Below, one piece after another: positions 8,820 to 18,031 of a stretch of DNA of 64,000 bases. The position numbers and the translations under genes were made by a program. This DNA comes from Pseudomonas sp. B21-040 (GTDB taxonomy: Bacteria; Pseudomonadota; Gammaproteobacteria; Pseudomonadales; Pseudomonadaceae). The stretch spans positions 2,349,501 to 2,413,500 of the forward strand of contig NZ_CP087176.1 in assembly GCF_024748695.1 (NCBI RefSeq), in the 5' to 3' direction. The notes under the pieces are model-generated. The model was not told the origin of the DNA. It did not search any database and was given only the letters and a program-made list of their open reading frames with translations. Position 1 is the stretch's first letter; every line of letters starts with the position of its first letter.

Positions 8820-9457
8820 GCTGCCACCTGCTGCTGTTCTTGACGTAGCGCCTGCTGCACAGCCTCGACAACCCGGCGCAGGTACGTGAACTTGTGGTTT
8901 TCTTCGACCGCCTTTCCATCGAGCGGGTAATGCCATTCCTCTCCGAACAATTCAGTCAGTAGCGCGCTTTGATGCCAGCAGTCGTTTGGGCTCTCGATGC
9001 TGCGCAGAACATCGATGTCATGCCAAAGCTCCCGGGCTTCATCCTTGCTCAGGTCGCCCAATTCCCAGTCATGGCGCCCGGTCTGTTGTCGACGGCGCTG
9101 GACGATGCACTTCTTAGCCAGGGCGTGCAGCGCGTCGCCGCTGAAGACGGTGGAACTGATCCCGCGATCCAAGCAATTCAGGATGTAGTCCCAGCCGCAG
9201 TTGGTGACGAACTCTGCGACGGTGCGCGGCCCCATTCCGCCCCAGTAAGCGTTCCAGCTCTTGTCCCAGTAGTTGATCGTGATCTTGCCCTGGGCTGTCT
9301 GGTAGTTCGGGTTGGATTCGGTAGGACAGTTACGACGACCGAAGTCCTCGAGGAACACTGTGATCGGATCAAGTCGCGGGGCGCCGGTGATCACCAGCTT
9401 CGTGACGGTCGACCGCTCAATCTGCAGCGGCACGGCCGGATTGTTTTCTGTGGGCAT
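8816..9457 (-). CDS. Phage early protein of unknown function (213 aa)
   Basis: The product starts MPTENNPAVPLQIERSTVTK and contains GAPRLDPITVFLEDFG and WNAYWGGMGPRTVAEFVTNC. The C-terminus is helical and glutamine-rich. It is the first gene now left of the minus-strand operon. Its start is only about 15 bp from terminase-derived sequence on the opposite strand, so whatever lay upstream (regulator, replication genes) has been deleted. Confidence 0.65.
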   Translation of the reverse strand: MPTENNPAVPLQIERSTVTKLVITGAPRLDPITVFLEDFGRRNCPTESNPNYQTAQGKITINYWDKSWNAYWGGMGPRTVAEFVTNCGWDYILNCLDRGISSTVFSGDALHALAKKCIVQRRRQQTGRHDWELGDLSKDEARELWHDIDVLRSIESPNDCWHQSALLTELFGEEWHYPLDGKAVEENHKFTYLRRVVEAVQQALRQEQQQVAA

Positions 9458-9471
9458 GGGGATACCTCACC

Positions 9472-10769
9472 TTCCGGCCAACGACGCGATCTGCGACGAA
9501 TCGGAGGTGAAGCAACTCACCTCAGAAAAGAAGAAAGCAGCCATTTCGAAAGGTAAGCGCGTGATGCGCTGGGACAGCGGCGGCCGCCGAAACGAGGCGC
9601 TCGACTGCTTCGTGTACGCGCTCGCTGCGCTACGTATCTGCCAGCAGCGTTTCGGGCTTGATCTCGATCTGCTGGTTGCGGAGTCTGGTGAGTGCTTGCT
9701 TCGCCGCCGGCGCCGGTTCAGCTCCGATGGCCTGCCGGTGCCCGTACAGCTTCAACTTCTTGAGCCTGATTTCCTCGATGAGAGCAAGGCCGACATCGTC
9801 GGTTTGAACAGGATCATCCAAGGCATTGAGTTCGATGCGCTCGGCCGTCGGGTGGCCTATTGGTTGTTCGACGAGCACCCTGGAGGGAGTCGTGTTTGGG
9901 GCTCAATGCAGTCAAAGCGCGTCCCCGCAGAAGACGTCATACACATCTTCCTGCCGAAGCGGCCAGGGCAAGCCCGTGGTTACACCTGGTTTGCCCCCGT
10001 CATGCAGCGCATGCGCAGCTTCGACGAGATGGAAGATGCGGTCATGGAGCAGGCGAAGATTGCTTCTTGCTTCGCCGCATTCATCACCAAGGATGAAAAC
10101 AACGGAACTCCCGGCATCAAAAAGCCTGCGCTGTTGGATCGCGTCGAGCCCGGGATTATTCAGGAGTTGGGATTTGGCGAGAGCGTGAGCTTCGGTACAC
10201 CACCGACCTTCAACGGATACACAACCTACTCCTGGCAGCAATTGCACGCCATGGCTGTTGGCCTGGGAATTCCTTACGAACTGCTGACAGCTGACCTTAA
10301 GGGTGTGAACTTTTCGAGCGGTCGGTTGGGCTGGCTGCACTTTGCACGACGTGTCGATGTTTGGCAGTGGCGAATGCTGATCCCGCAACTTTGCGATCCG
10401 GTCTGGCGCTGGTTCATGGAGGGGCAGGTACTGCTGCCAGCCGGTGTTCGCGATGACGTCAAAGCTCAGTGGGTTCCGCCGCGCCGGGACATGGTCGACC
10501 CGAAAACCGAAACCGACAACGTCAAGGATCGCGTCCGCAACGGACTGACTACTTGGCCAGATGCGCTCCGCGAACTGGGTGTGACCGATCCAAAACAACA
10601 CGCGCAAGACATCGCCGATTCCAACGCTTTGATCGACAGCCTGGGCCTTGTCTTCGACTGCGACCCTCGCATGGTTGCGGCTGCCGGCGCGGCCAGTCAG
10701 CCGCCAATTACTGAAGAGAAAACCGACGATGGCAACTCAGAACCAGTCGACGACAAACAAGACGCATGA
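9472..10769 (+). pseudogene. Terminase large subunit C-terminus fused in frame to a portal protein
   Basis: From about 9472 to 9674 the frame encodes the tail of a GpA-type terminase (DSGGRRNEALDCFVYALAAL, then RFGLDLDLL). From about 9675 it becomes a lambda-type portal (ESGECLLRRRRRFSSDGLPV, LQLLEPDFLD, SAGRLGW-like region FSSGRLGWLHFARRVDVW). The terminase lacks its ATPase and most of its nuclease domain, and the portal lacks its N-terminal part. One deletion removed everything between and left the frame open. No start codon with a ribosome site precedes the fragment. Confidence 0.85.
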
Positions 10770-12837
10770 GACGCCGATGCTTAGCCTGCGCGCTGCCGTG
10801 CGGGCTGGGTCGGTAGACGTCGAGGCGCGAACTGTTGAACTGACCTGGACTACCGGCGCAAAAGGTCGCCGCTGGTCTTGGGATGTCGGCAGTTACATGG
10901 AAGAGCTTGAAGTCAGCGAAGACGCTGTCCGGCTGGATCGCCTCAACAACGGCGCTCCATTCCTAAATGCCCATAACTCCTACGAGTTGGACGACGTGAT
11001 TGGCGTCGTCGAGAAGGCTTGGATAGAGGGATCTGAAGGTCGCGCTCTGGTCCGATTCAGCAAGCGCGACGACGTTGAGAAAATCTTCAAGGACGTCCAG
11101 GACGGGATCCTTCGCAACATCAGCGTCGGCTATGCGGTTCACCGATATGAGGTGACTGAAAACTCCGACGACAAGCTACCGACCTACCGAGCTGTCGATT
11201 GGGAGCCCATGGAGTTGTCCCTAGTGCCGATCGGCTTTGACGACGGTGGAAAGTTCCGAGGCGCCAAGACTGCCGAAGATTACAAAGGGCAGCGATTCAA
11301 CACCATTTTCGAAGTTCGGGAGGCAACTACGCCATCCGGAAAAACGGCCGCCGTGCCTACGACCCAAGAGGAAGATGCAATGACCGAAGAAGAGAAGCGC
11401 GCGGCGGAAGAAGCGAAACGCGCTGGCGAAGAAACCATTCGCCGTGAATCCGCTGAAGCTGAGCGCAAGCGCAGCCTGAGCATCCGTACCATGGCTCGGA
11501 AGGTGAATCTCAACGACGATGCCTTCATCGACGATCTTGTCGAGCGAGGCGTATCGGTTGCGGATGCCAGCACTGCACTGATCGACAAGCTCGCCGAAAC
11601 CCAAACCCAAAATCAGGGTCAGTCCCGCAACAGTCAACAGACTATGGTCACCGGCGGTCTGGACGTCACTGTCCTGAACGCCAAGCGCTCGGCTATGCAG
11701 AATGCGCTGCTGCACCGTTGCGATACCAAAGTGGTGCTTGAAGAAGCTGGTCGTGAGTTCCGTGGAATGCGCCTGGTTGATATGGCTCGTGAGTTCGTCG
11801 AGATGGCCGGAGGTAACTCCCGTGGGATGACTCCGCAGGAACTGGCTCGCGCGGCTTTGGGCTGTGACCGTCAAGCCGTCCGGGCTGCGGGGATGCATAC
11901 CACCAGCGATTTTCCGTTGCTGCTGGGTAGCACCGTCAACCGAACCTTGCGTGATGCTTACACCACCGCCCCGCAAACCTGGCGCCCACTGGGTCGTCAA
12001 ACCACGGTTCCGGACTTCCGCGCGGTGACCCGTGCAGCACTTGGCGATATTTCCGCCTTGGATCAAGTCAAGGAGCACGGCGAGTACAAGTACCGTACGC
12101 TGGCTGAAGACGGCTCTCCAATCAAGGTCGCCAAATACGGCAACATCATCGCTATCACCTGGGAAACCATCGTGAACGACGATCTCGGGGCTTTGACGCG
12201 TATCCCGGCTGCGTTTGGCGTCGCGGCTGCGTCGACCGAATCGAACGTAGTCTGGGCTCTGTTACTGGGTAACCCGAACTACATCGACAGCAACCCGATC
12301 TTCGATGCCTCTCACGGCAACGTTGCTGGTGGCGGTGGTGCGATCAATACCACCACTCTGGCCGCCGCTCGCTCTGCCATGCGCAAGCAGAAGACCAAGG
12401 CTGGCGAGTTTCTGAACTTGGCGCCTGAATACCTCGTTGTCGGTCCTGACAAAGAACTGGAAGCCTTTCAGTTCACCAGTTCGGTCTATGTGCCAGCGAA
12501 GAATGCCGACATCAACGATGTCCGCAACGCTTCGCTGACCGTGATTGTCGATGCTCGCATCACCGGTAACCAGTGGTACCTGTACGCCGCACCGGGCGCG
12601 GTCGACACGTTCGAATACGCCTACCTCGAAGGCGAGCAGGGCGTGTTCACCGAAACTCGCGAAGGTTTCGAAGTCGACGGTATGGAGACCTGCGCGGCTA
12701 CTGGGGGGACATCGCAAACGCCACGCCATCGGACCAAACCGGTTCGCTGTTGTGGCTGCTCGCCCGCGAAAAGCAACTTCCGCAAGTCCTTGGCCGGGCC
12801 CAGCAATATTGCCGGGAAGCCTTGGCCTGGATGGTAG
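10729..12837 (+). pseudogene. Prohead protease-major capsid fusion, 3' truncated
   Basis: The N-terminal 200 or so residues are a prohead protease (NAHNSYELDDVIGVVEKAWI, RNISVGYAVHRYEV). An acidic helical linker follows (EEEKRAAEEAKRAGEETIRR), then a HK97-type major capsid domain ending at GVFTETREGFEVDGME. Authentic sequence stops near 12688. The last 49 codons read gp46-type DNA in the wrong frame, so the capsid C-terminus is lost. The start ATG 10729 overlaps the portal end by 41 bp. Protease-capsid fusions are known in phages; this one looks non-functional. Confidence 0.85.
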
Positions 12838-12992
12838 AGGACCTGGTCGCCACGCGCGTCGAGGTCACCGCCGAGTTTGTAGCCAGGGGCTGGATGTTGA
12901 TCCTCGTCGATATCTACCGGCCGACCGGCTCGCCGGTTCGCTATCAATACAACTACGAATGGGCGGCTCAAGCCGCGAAGAGGGCTGCCTGA
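12688..12992 (+). pseudogene. Mu gp46-type tail/baseplate protein, 5' truncated
   Basis: The frame reads GDLRGYWGDIANATPSDQTG, then LLWLLAREKQ and EALAWMVEDLVATRVEV, ending YQYNYEWAAQAAKRAA. This is the C-terminal two-thirds of the phage GP46 family. The N-terminus is missing because the capsid gene is joined at about 12688. Its TGA overlaps the next ATG (ATGA), the intact downstream arrangement. Confidence 0.8.
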
Positions 12993-14050
12993 TGCCATTT
13001 GCTCGACCAACACTGACCGAGTTAATCGAACGAGTGATCACCGACATCAGCAGCCGTGTCACCGGTGTTGATAGTGCGGTGCTTCGCCGATCGCTGCTCG
13101 GGATTGTCGGCCAGTCAGAGGCTGGCGCGGTCCACATGCTGTACGGCTACCTGGACTGGATTGCCAAACAATCGATTATCGACACTGCCGAAAAGGAATA
13201 CCTCGAGCGCTGGGCGGCAATTTGGAAAGTCACTCGAAAAACCGCTGGATTTGCCAGCGGTCAGGTGGCGCTCGCCGGCACTGCTGGAGCCGTGGTGGTC
13301 AACGGAACGATATTGCAGAGACAGGACGGTGTTCAGTACAAAACCCAAGGCGACGCCGTATTCAGTTCCGGTCCGCTCATCATTCCGGCTCTGGCGGTTG
13401 AGGCGGGGGAGGCTGGCAACTTTGATGCGGGCCTGCCCATTTTCCTGCTTTCGCCGATCGCTGGCGTTCAGTCCACAGGCACCACGGCGACCAAGCTTGA
13501 AAACGGGGTCGACGTCGAAACTGACGAACGTCTTCTCGCGCGCTTGCTTGCCCGAATCCAACAGCCTCCCCATGGCGGCGCTTCGTTTGATTATGAGCAA
13601 TGGGCTCTCGAAGTTGCGGGCGTCACCAGGGTTTGGGTGTACCCGATCCAGATGGGGCCTGGCACCGTCACAGTCCTTTTCGTCTGCGATGAAGAGGTCA
13701 GCATCATCCCAAGTCCTGCGAAGGTCGCCGAGGTGCAGGCCTATATCGATGCCAGAGCTCCGGTGACAGCTGAAGTCTTCGTAGCGGCCCCCGTCGCCGA
13801 TCCGTTGAACATGAATATCAAGCTGACACCGAACACCACGGTCGTTCAGAGCGCGGTTCGCGCGGAGCTTGCAGATCTTATTGATCGGGATTCCGCGCCG
13901 GGTGGAACGATCTTCATCAGCCGGCTGCGTGAAGCCGTGTCCTTGGCTGCTGGGGAGAGCAATAACCAAATCGTCTCGCCAACAGCGGACGTCGCGCACG
14001 CTGCCGGGCACATGGCCACGCTCGGGACACCCACCTTTTCCAGCCTGTAG
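12992..14050 (+). CDS. Baseplate protein, Mu gp47 / P2 gpJ type
   Basis: The 352-residue protein begins MPFARPTLTELIERVITDIS and shows the baseplate_J pattern (EKEYLERWAAIWKVTRKTAG, GGASFDYEQWALEVAGVTRV). These proteins form the wedge around the tail tube of contractile-tailed phages. The gene is complete and coupled to the gp46 remnant upstream and the DUF2313 gene 8 bp downstream. With the rest of the tail gone it cannot assemble a particle alone. Confidence 0.9.
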   Translation: MPFARPTLTELIERVITDISSRVTGVDSAVLRRSLLGIVGQSEAGAVHMLYGYLDWIAKQSIIDTAEKEYLERWAAIWKVTRKTAGFASGQVALAGTAGAVVVNGTILQRQDGVQYKTQGDAVFSSGPLIIPALAVEAGEAGNFDAGLPIFLLSPIAGVQSTGTTATKLENGVDVETDERLLARLLARIQQPPHGGASFDYEQWALEVAGVTRVWVYPIQMGPGTVTVLFVCDEEVSIIPSPAKVAEVQAYIDARAPVTAEVFVAAPVADPLNMNIKLTPNTTVVQSAVRAELADLIDRDSAPGGTIFISRLREAVSLAAGESNNQIVSPTADVAHAAGHMATLGTPTFSSL

Positions 14051-14058
14051 GAGGCGCA

Positions 14059-14649
14059 ATGCCAACAGCCGCTGAATACAGGGAGCAGCTCAAAGCGCTG
14101 CTGCCGCCTGGCCAGGCATTTCCACGAGACCCCGGCACCACGCTCCATGACTTACTCGACGGAATGTCAATTGAGCTCTCGCGGCTGGATGGCCGCGCCG
14201 GCGTGATGCCCCGGGAGGCAAACCCAGGCACTACGGCAGAACTACTGCCCGATTGGGAGAGGGTCGCCGGGCTTCCCGACAAGTGCTCCGGATTGCTAGA
14301 GCAAACCCTTCAGGGGCGCCGCAGCGCATTGCTGGCGAAGCTCACCAGCACCGGTGGGCAATCCGCCGCCTATTTTATCGAGGTAGCTGCAGCACTGGGA
14401 TACACGGTAACGATCGAGACGTTCAAACCATTCAGGGTTGGACGCTCGACCGTAGGCGACTCACTGCCCAATGGGCCTTGGGCTTTCACCTGGTTAGTCA
14501 GGGCTCCAGAAGTATCTGTTACTAGCTTTCGCGTCGGCCAGTCGGCGGTTGGTGAGCGGCTTCGCATATGGGGTAACGACACCCTCGAATGTAAATTAAA
14601 TCAGTTGAAGCCCGCGCACACGATCGCGATCTTCGCTTACGGAGAATGA
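14059..14649 (+). CDS. Mu gp48-type tail protein (DUF2313)
   Basis: The 196-residue protein (MPTAAEYREQLKALLPPGQA, GTTAELLPDWERVAGLPDKC, ending LKPAHTIAIFAYGE) has the features of the YmfQ/DUF2313 family, which follows gp47 in Mu-like tail operons. GGAGG precedes the start. The gene is complete. It likely links baseplate and tail fibre. Confidence 0.88.
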   Translation: MPTAAEYREQLKALLPPGQAFPRDPGTTLHDLLDGMSIELSRLDGRAGVMPREANPGTTAELLPDWERVAGLPDKCSGLLEQTLQGRRSALLAKLTSTGGQSAAYFIEVAAALGYTVTIETFKPFRVGRSTVGDSLPNGPWAFTWLVRAPEVSVTSFRVGQSAVGERLRIWGNDTLECKLNQLKPAHTIAIFAYGE

Positions 14650-14652
14650 CGA

Positions 14653-15609
14653 ATGCACAGAATTGACGGTCCGGGAGCAACGGTAGACAACAAGTTTACA
14701 GACGGAGATCCGGTCGCCGGCATCCAGGCCACGATGGTCACAGACGACTGGGCGAACGATGTTCAGGAAAACATCATGGCGGTCCTGCTGGCCGCCGGCG
14801 TCTCACCGACCAAGGGGCGTGCTGCTGACTTGCTTGACTCCATCCGCGGAATTTCTACCATGATGGCGGGCGAAGCTCGCAATATAAAGATGTCCGTGGC
14901 CGCCGCCAGTGCCTCCGGTACTTTGACAGCGGACCAAGTAGTTGTAGCGGAATCTTTAAGCGGTAAAACCTATCGGTTGAATGGGTTTAACAAGACCATC
15001 AACCTTGCGACCACCGGCGTCGGCGCCATGGACACTGGAGCGGCCCCTGTTAGTGGATTCGTTGCGCTATATGCCATCTATAACCCGAGCCTCCCACTTT
15101 CCACAACAAACCCGGCGCTGCTGGGTGTTAATGCTACAGCTGTTATTGCCTCAGAGGTTTATAGCGGCGCCAACATGCCGGCGGGCTACGCAGCATCTGC
15201 GTTGCTCACGGTATTGCCGACCAACGCGTCGGGGCAGTTCTCGGTAAGTCTGGTTGAGGGCCGAAAGGTGTCAATCTTGGCGGCATTGACGTTCACGCAG
15301 GGCACAAATAACGCGACCTATACTTCTCAATCAATCGCCTCATTCGTCCCAAAGAACGCCAGGAAAATAGGCGGCTATGTAGTGCACAGCGGAGGTTCGT
15401 CTGGCTCTCTCCTGGCGTCTTTCTTGTCTGGAGCGGCAACTGGGGTGGGAGAGAAAGCGTTTTCAGCCACCAACTCAGTAGCATCTGGCGGTTACAACAT
15501 GGCTTTTGAGGACCTAACAGTTCTAACTGCGCAGACTTTGTTCTTTAAAAATAGCTCATCTATAGCAGGGCAATCGTTTACTCCATTCATTTCGTCGTAC
15601 TACATTTAA
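14653..15609 (+). CDS. Phage tail fibre protein
   Basis: The 318-residue product starts MHRIDGPGATVDNKFTDGDP and continues with VTDDWANDVQENIMAVLLAA, an N-terminus typical of fibres attached to DUF2313-type baseplates. The rest is rich in Ser, Ala, Gly and Thr, as fibre shafts are, and ends SFTPFISSYYI with an aromatic tail. It lies 3 bp after the DUF2313 gene and should bind the host receptor. Its composition is more AT-rich than the preceding tail genes, as expected for a region exchanged between phages. Confidence 0.8.
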   Translation: MHRIDGPGATVDNKFTDGDPVAGIQATMVTDDWANDVQENIMAVLLAAGVSPTKGRAADLLDSIRGISTMMAGEARNIKMSVAAASASGTLTADQVVVAESLSGKTYRLNGFNKTINLATTGVGAMDTGAAPVSGFVALYAIYNPSLPLSTTNPALLGVNATAVIASEVYSGANMPAGYAASALLTVLPTNASGQFSVSLVEGRKVSILAALTFTQGTNNATYTSQSIASFVPKNARKIGGYVVHSGGSSGSLLASFLSGAATGVGEKAFSATNSVASGGYNMAFEDLTVLTAQTLFFKNSSSIAGQSFTPFISSYYI

Positions 15610-15619
15610 GGAGTGGGGC

Positions 15620-15802
15620 ATGTCCATGTACGTCAACTTTTCAGAGCCAGAGCATATAACTATTACCGCCTATTTCACCTCAATTCAAGACCCTGATTAT
15701 TGGCCAAATCAGGGGGTGGTTGAATCAGACGACCCACGGTGGTCAGTGTTTTACAATCAGCAGCCAGAGTTTATTCAAGGATTCCTGCCGACTCCAACGT
15801 AA
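15620..15802 (+). CDS. Small tail-fibre-associated protein (60 aa)
   Basis: MSMYVNFSEPEHITITAYFT starts 10 bp after the fibre gene, behind AAGGAG. The product is acidic and rich in aromatic residues and proline. Position and size suggest a tail fibre assembly protein or fibre cap, but no family is recognised. Confidence 0.55.
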   Translation: MSMYVNFSEPEHITITAYFTSIQDPDYWPNQGVVESDDPRWSVFYNQQPEFIQGFLPTPT

Positions 15803-15808
15803 TGGTCG

Positions 15809-16939
15809 CTACAGTTGCTTTGTGCGGAGAAGTGATTTATTTCTTGATTTGATGGTCGAGCGCAGGAAACTCTGCGCCGGCTTTTCAATCAATAAATGCA
15901 ATCCGATTGAAGTGGCTACTACTATGGACAGCAACACAAGTTGCATGGCCATCCCTTCGAACATGTTTGCGCTAACCCTCAAAGCGAACAATGGCTTCAT
16001 TGCCAAATGAATCATATAAAAAGCAAACGAAGCCTCGCCCAATAGCACAACTGACGGCAGAGATAAAAATCTGCTCAAGGCGCTGGCTGGCGTAGCAGCG
16101 ACGCCAAAAATTATTAGAGTGAAAGGGATTATGTAGGCTGCGTCCCAGCTGAATGAGGATAGATAAACTCTGTCGCTGCTCATGATGACAATCAGGACGA
16201 GGATTGATGCGGGGGTGAGCAGCGACCAGACCTTCAGGCTGGCAAGTGCTCCCTTCCAAAAGCGCACGTAATAAATCGCAGCGCATATCCCTAAAGTGAA
16301 ATCGAACAGTCGCGTCAATGGCGTGCGGTACAGCCAGCGATGCGCCGAGTCAGGATCGATGTTTGTCAGCGCGCCCTTTCCGGACAGCCAAAAGTAGGAC
16401 GCGGCCACGAATGCAGCTACGACCAGCAGGACGATCAAAGCCACTAAGCGCTTGCAAGAGGTCGTAACGCCAAGCAGTGTCAAAACCGGAATAATCAGGG
16501 GGAACATCAGGTACAAAAATGCTTCAACACTGATGCTCCAAGCGACCGAGTTAAAACCCATGGCGAAAAAGGCATCGTCGTACCATGCCTGGATTGCAAG
16601 TACATGCGGAATGACGCTGTAACTGTTCGTAGATGTTAGCCAGAAATAAAGTAATACGAAGGCATATAACGGATAGACACGTGAAAATCTAGCGAAGTAG
16701 AACGAACCAACTGAAGATGTTGGTTCTCTCTCAAATTTTGCAAAGTAGTTATAGGCAAGAATAAATCCAGACAGGATAAAAAAGAAAGTAACGCCCGCAT
16801 ATCCGGAGTTCTGGGCTGTAAGCAGGAATCCGCTCGATCCAGGCACGACGTAGTGTGAAAAGAAAACCATCAGTGCTGCAAAAAAACGAATCCCGGTCAG
16901 GGCGGGTATAGCGCCTGTCCTGTCCACTGAATTTGGCAT
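15809..16939 (-). CDS. Acyltransferase 3 family membrane protein
   Basis: The 376-residue protein begins MPNSVDRTGAIPALTGIRFF with the family's R-F-x-A-A-x-x-V-F-x-x-H motif (RFFAALMVFFSHYVV) and has about ten hydrophobic segments. Such proteins move acetyl or other acyl groups across the inner membrane onto surface polysaccharide. An upstream in-frame ATG at 17089 lies inside the endolysin region and was rejected. The gene is convergent to the tail genes and AT-rich. Its place between fibre and lysis genes suggests a lysogenic-conversion gene that alters O-antigen and blocks superinfection. Confidence 0.82.
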   Translation of the reverse strand: MPNSVDRTGAIPALTGIRFFAALMVFFSHYVVPGSSGFLLTAQNSGYAGVTFFFILSGFILAYNYFAKFEREPTSSVGSFYFARFSRVYPLYAFVLLYFWLTSTNSYSVIPHVLAIQAWYDDAFFAMGFNSVAWSISVEAFLYLMFPLIIPVLTLLGVTTSCKRLVALIVLLVVAAFVAASYFWLSGKGALTNIDPDSAHRWLYRTPLTRLFDFTLGICAAIYYVRFWKGALASLKVWSLLTPASILVLIVIMSSDRVYLSSFSWDAAYIIPFTLIIFGVAATPASALSRFLSLPSVVLLGEASFAFYMIHLAMKPLFALRVSANMFEGMAMQLVLLSIVVATSIGLHLLIEKPAQSFLRSTIKSRNKSLLRTKQL

Positions 16940-17035
16940 CGTGCCTTCCTCTAAATTTGCGCGCAATTCTACATCAATCGCTTTGTCGTCACATTCTTGC
17001 CTGCCTTTGGCAATCATTTTTTTCAGGAGATCGCC

Positions 17036-17584
17036 ATGCCAATCACCGCGCAACAGCTGCTGCAGATCCTCCCGAACGCCGGCCAACAAGCCGGCGTTTT
17101 TGCGTCTGCACTAAACTTGGCCATGGATCGGTACCAGATCAACACACGGCTTCGCATGGCGGCGTTCGTCGCTCAGATCGGCCACGAGTCTGGTCAGTTG
17201 ATCTACGTCCGCGAGCTTTGGGGGCCGACACCTGCGCAGTCTCGGTATGAAGGTCGCAAGGACTTGGGCAATACCGTGGCTGGCGATGGCTTAAGGTATC
17301 GAGGCCGAGGCTTGATCCAGGTAACAGGCCGTGCGAACTACAAAACGTGCAGTGAAGCACTTGGCCTGGACCTGATCAATCATCCGGAGCTGTTGGAGCA
17401 GCCGCAGCATGCGGCGATGTCGGCGGCATGGTTCTGGTCCACCCATGGACTGAACGCTTTGGCTGATTCCGGCGACAACCGAAACATCGGCAGCATCATT
17501 AATACCGGCGGAAAGGGGCGAACACCAAACGGTGCAGCCGAGCGCCAGGCCTTCTACAACGTTGCGCTGAAGGTGCTGACATGA
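17036..17584 (+). CDS. Endolysin, glycoside hydrolase family 19
   Basis: The 182-residue protein starts MPITAQQLLQILPNAGQQAG behind CAGGAGATCGCC. It carries the GH19 catalytic pair E51 and E60 (QIGHESGQLIYVRE), then RGRGLIQVTGRANY and AAWFWSTHGLNALAD. It should cut the peptidoglycan glycan strand at the end of the phage cycle. No signal peptide is present, so it would need a holin, and none is visible here. Confidence 0.92.
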   Translation: MPITAQQLLQILPNAGQQAGVFASALNLAMDRYQINTRLRMAAFVAQIGHESGQLIYVRELWGPTPAQSRYEGRKDLGNTVAGDGLRYRGRGLIQVTGRANYKTCSEALGLDLINHPELLEQPQHAAMSAAWFWSTHGLNALADSGDNRNIGSIINTGGKGRTPNGAAERQAFYNVALKVLT

Positions 17585-17667
17585 ACAAGTTGCTGGTCTT
17601 TATGGCTGTCGCGCTGGTGGTGTACCAGGCGTATGCCAAGGCAACTACCGCTCCCTCATCTCCTTGA
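17581..17667 (+). pseudogene. Truncated inner-membrane spanin-like peptide
   Basis: The 28-residue frame MNKLLVFMAVALVVYQAYAK has one membrane segment. It starts within the endolysin stop (ATGA), the standard place of the i-spanin gene. A spanin would continue with a periplasmic coiled coil; here it stops after ATTAPSSP and meets convergent sequence. I infer a deletion that removed most of the spanin. Confidence 0.5.
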
Positions 17668-17914
17668 GCAGTCGCTGGTTTTCTCTAAACAGGTGAGCCC
17701 TTTGGTCGGACACCAGCAGGAGGCTGCGAACCTGACCTGATAGCTCTGTGTTTTCCGCCTCGAGACGGGCCTCGGTGGCGGCGCATTTTTTCAACTCCGC
17801 AACCAATTGGGCTTTGCTGGCGGACAACTCATCATTCATCTGCACCAAGCCACGGACGTTCTCAAGGGCTCTGGCCAACTGGAGCGTGAGTTCTTCAAAC
17901 TCGTTTTCATACAT
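17645..17914 (-). CDS. Coiled-coil protein, LexA-box promoter, possible upstream nonsense codon
   Basis: From ATG 17914 the product is 89 residues of heptad-like helix (FEELTLQLARALENVRGLVQ, EARLEAENTELSGQVRSLLL). Protein-like sequence in the same frame extends upstream (DDTSDWLDCPTPLETCRHQL), reaching a TAA and then GTG 17995 (reads DP after the start). So the gene may once have begun at 17995 and now carries a stop. A LexA box lies 17 bp before that GTG. Function unknown. Confidence 0.5.
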   Translation of the reverse strand: MYENEFEELTLQLARALENVRGLVQMNDELSASKAQLVAELKKCAATEARLEAENTELSGQVRSLLLVSDQRAHLFRENQRLLKEMRER

Positions 17915-18011
17915 TTGGAGCTGGTGCCTGCAAGTCTCGAGCGGTGTCGGGCAGTCGAGCCAGTCGCTGGTGTCATCGATTTCTTACGGATCCACGGTTA
18001 GGCCTTATCGA

Positions 18012-18031
18012 TACTGTTTGTATATACAGTA
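18012..18031. promoter_or_regulatory. LexA (SOS) box
   Basis: TACTGTTTGTATATACAGTA fits CTG-N10-CAG and is nearly palindromic, close to the SOS consensus. It sits just upstream of the minus-strand coiled-coil gene, so that gene is probably DNA-damage induced. A plus-strand transcript into the non-coding region could also be controlled. Confidence 0.65.
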
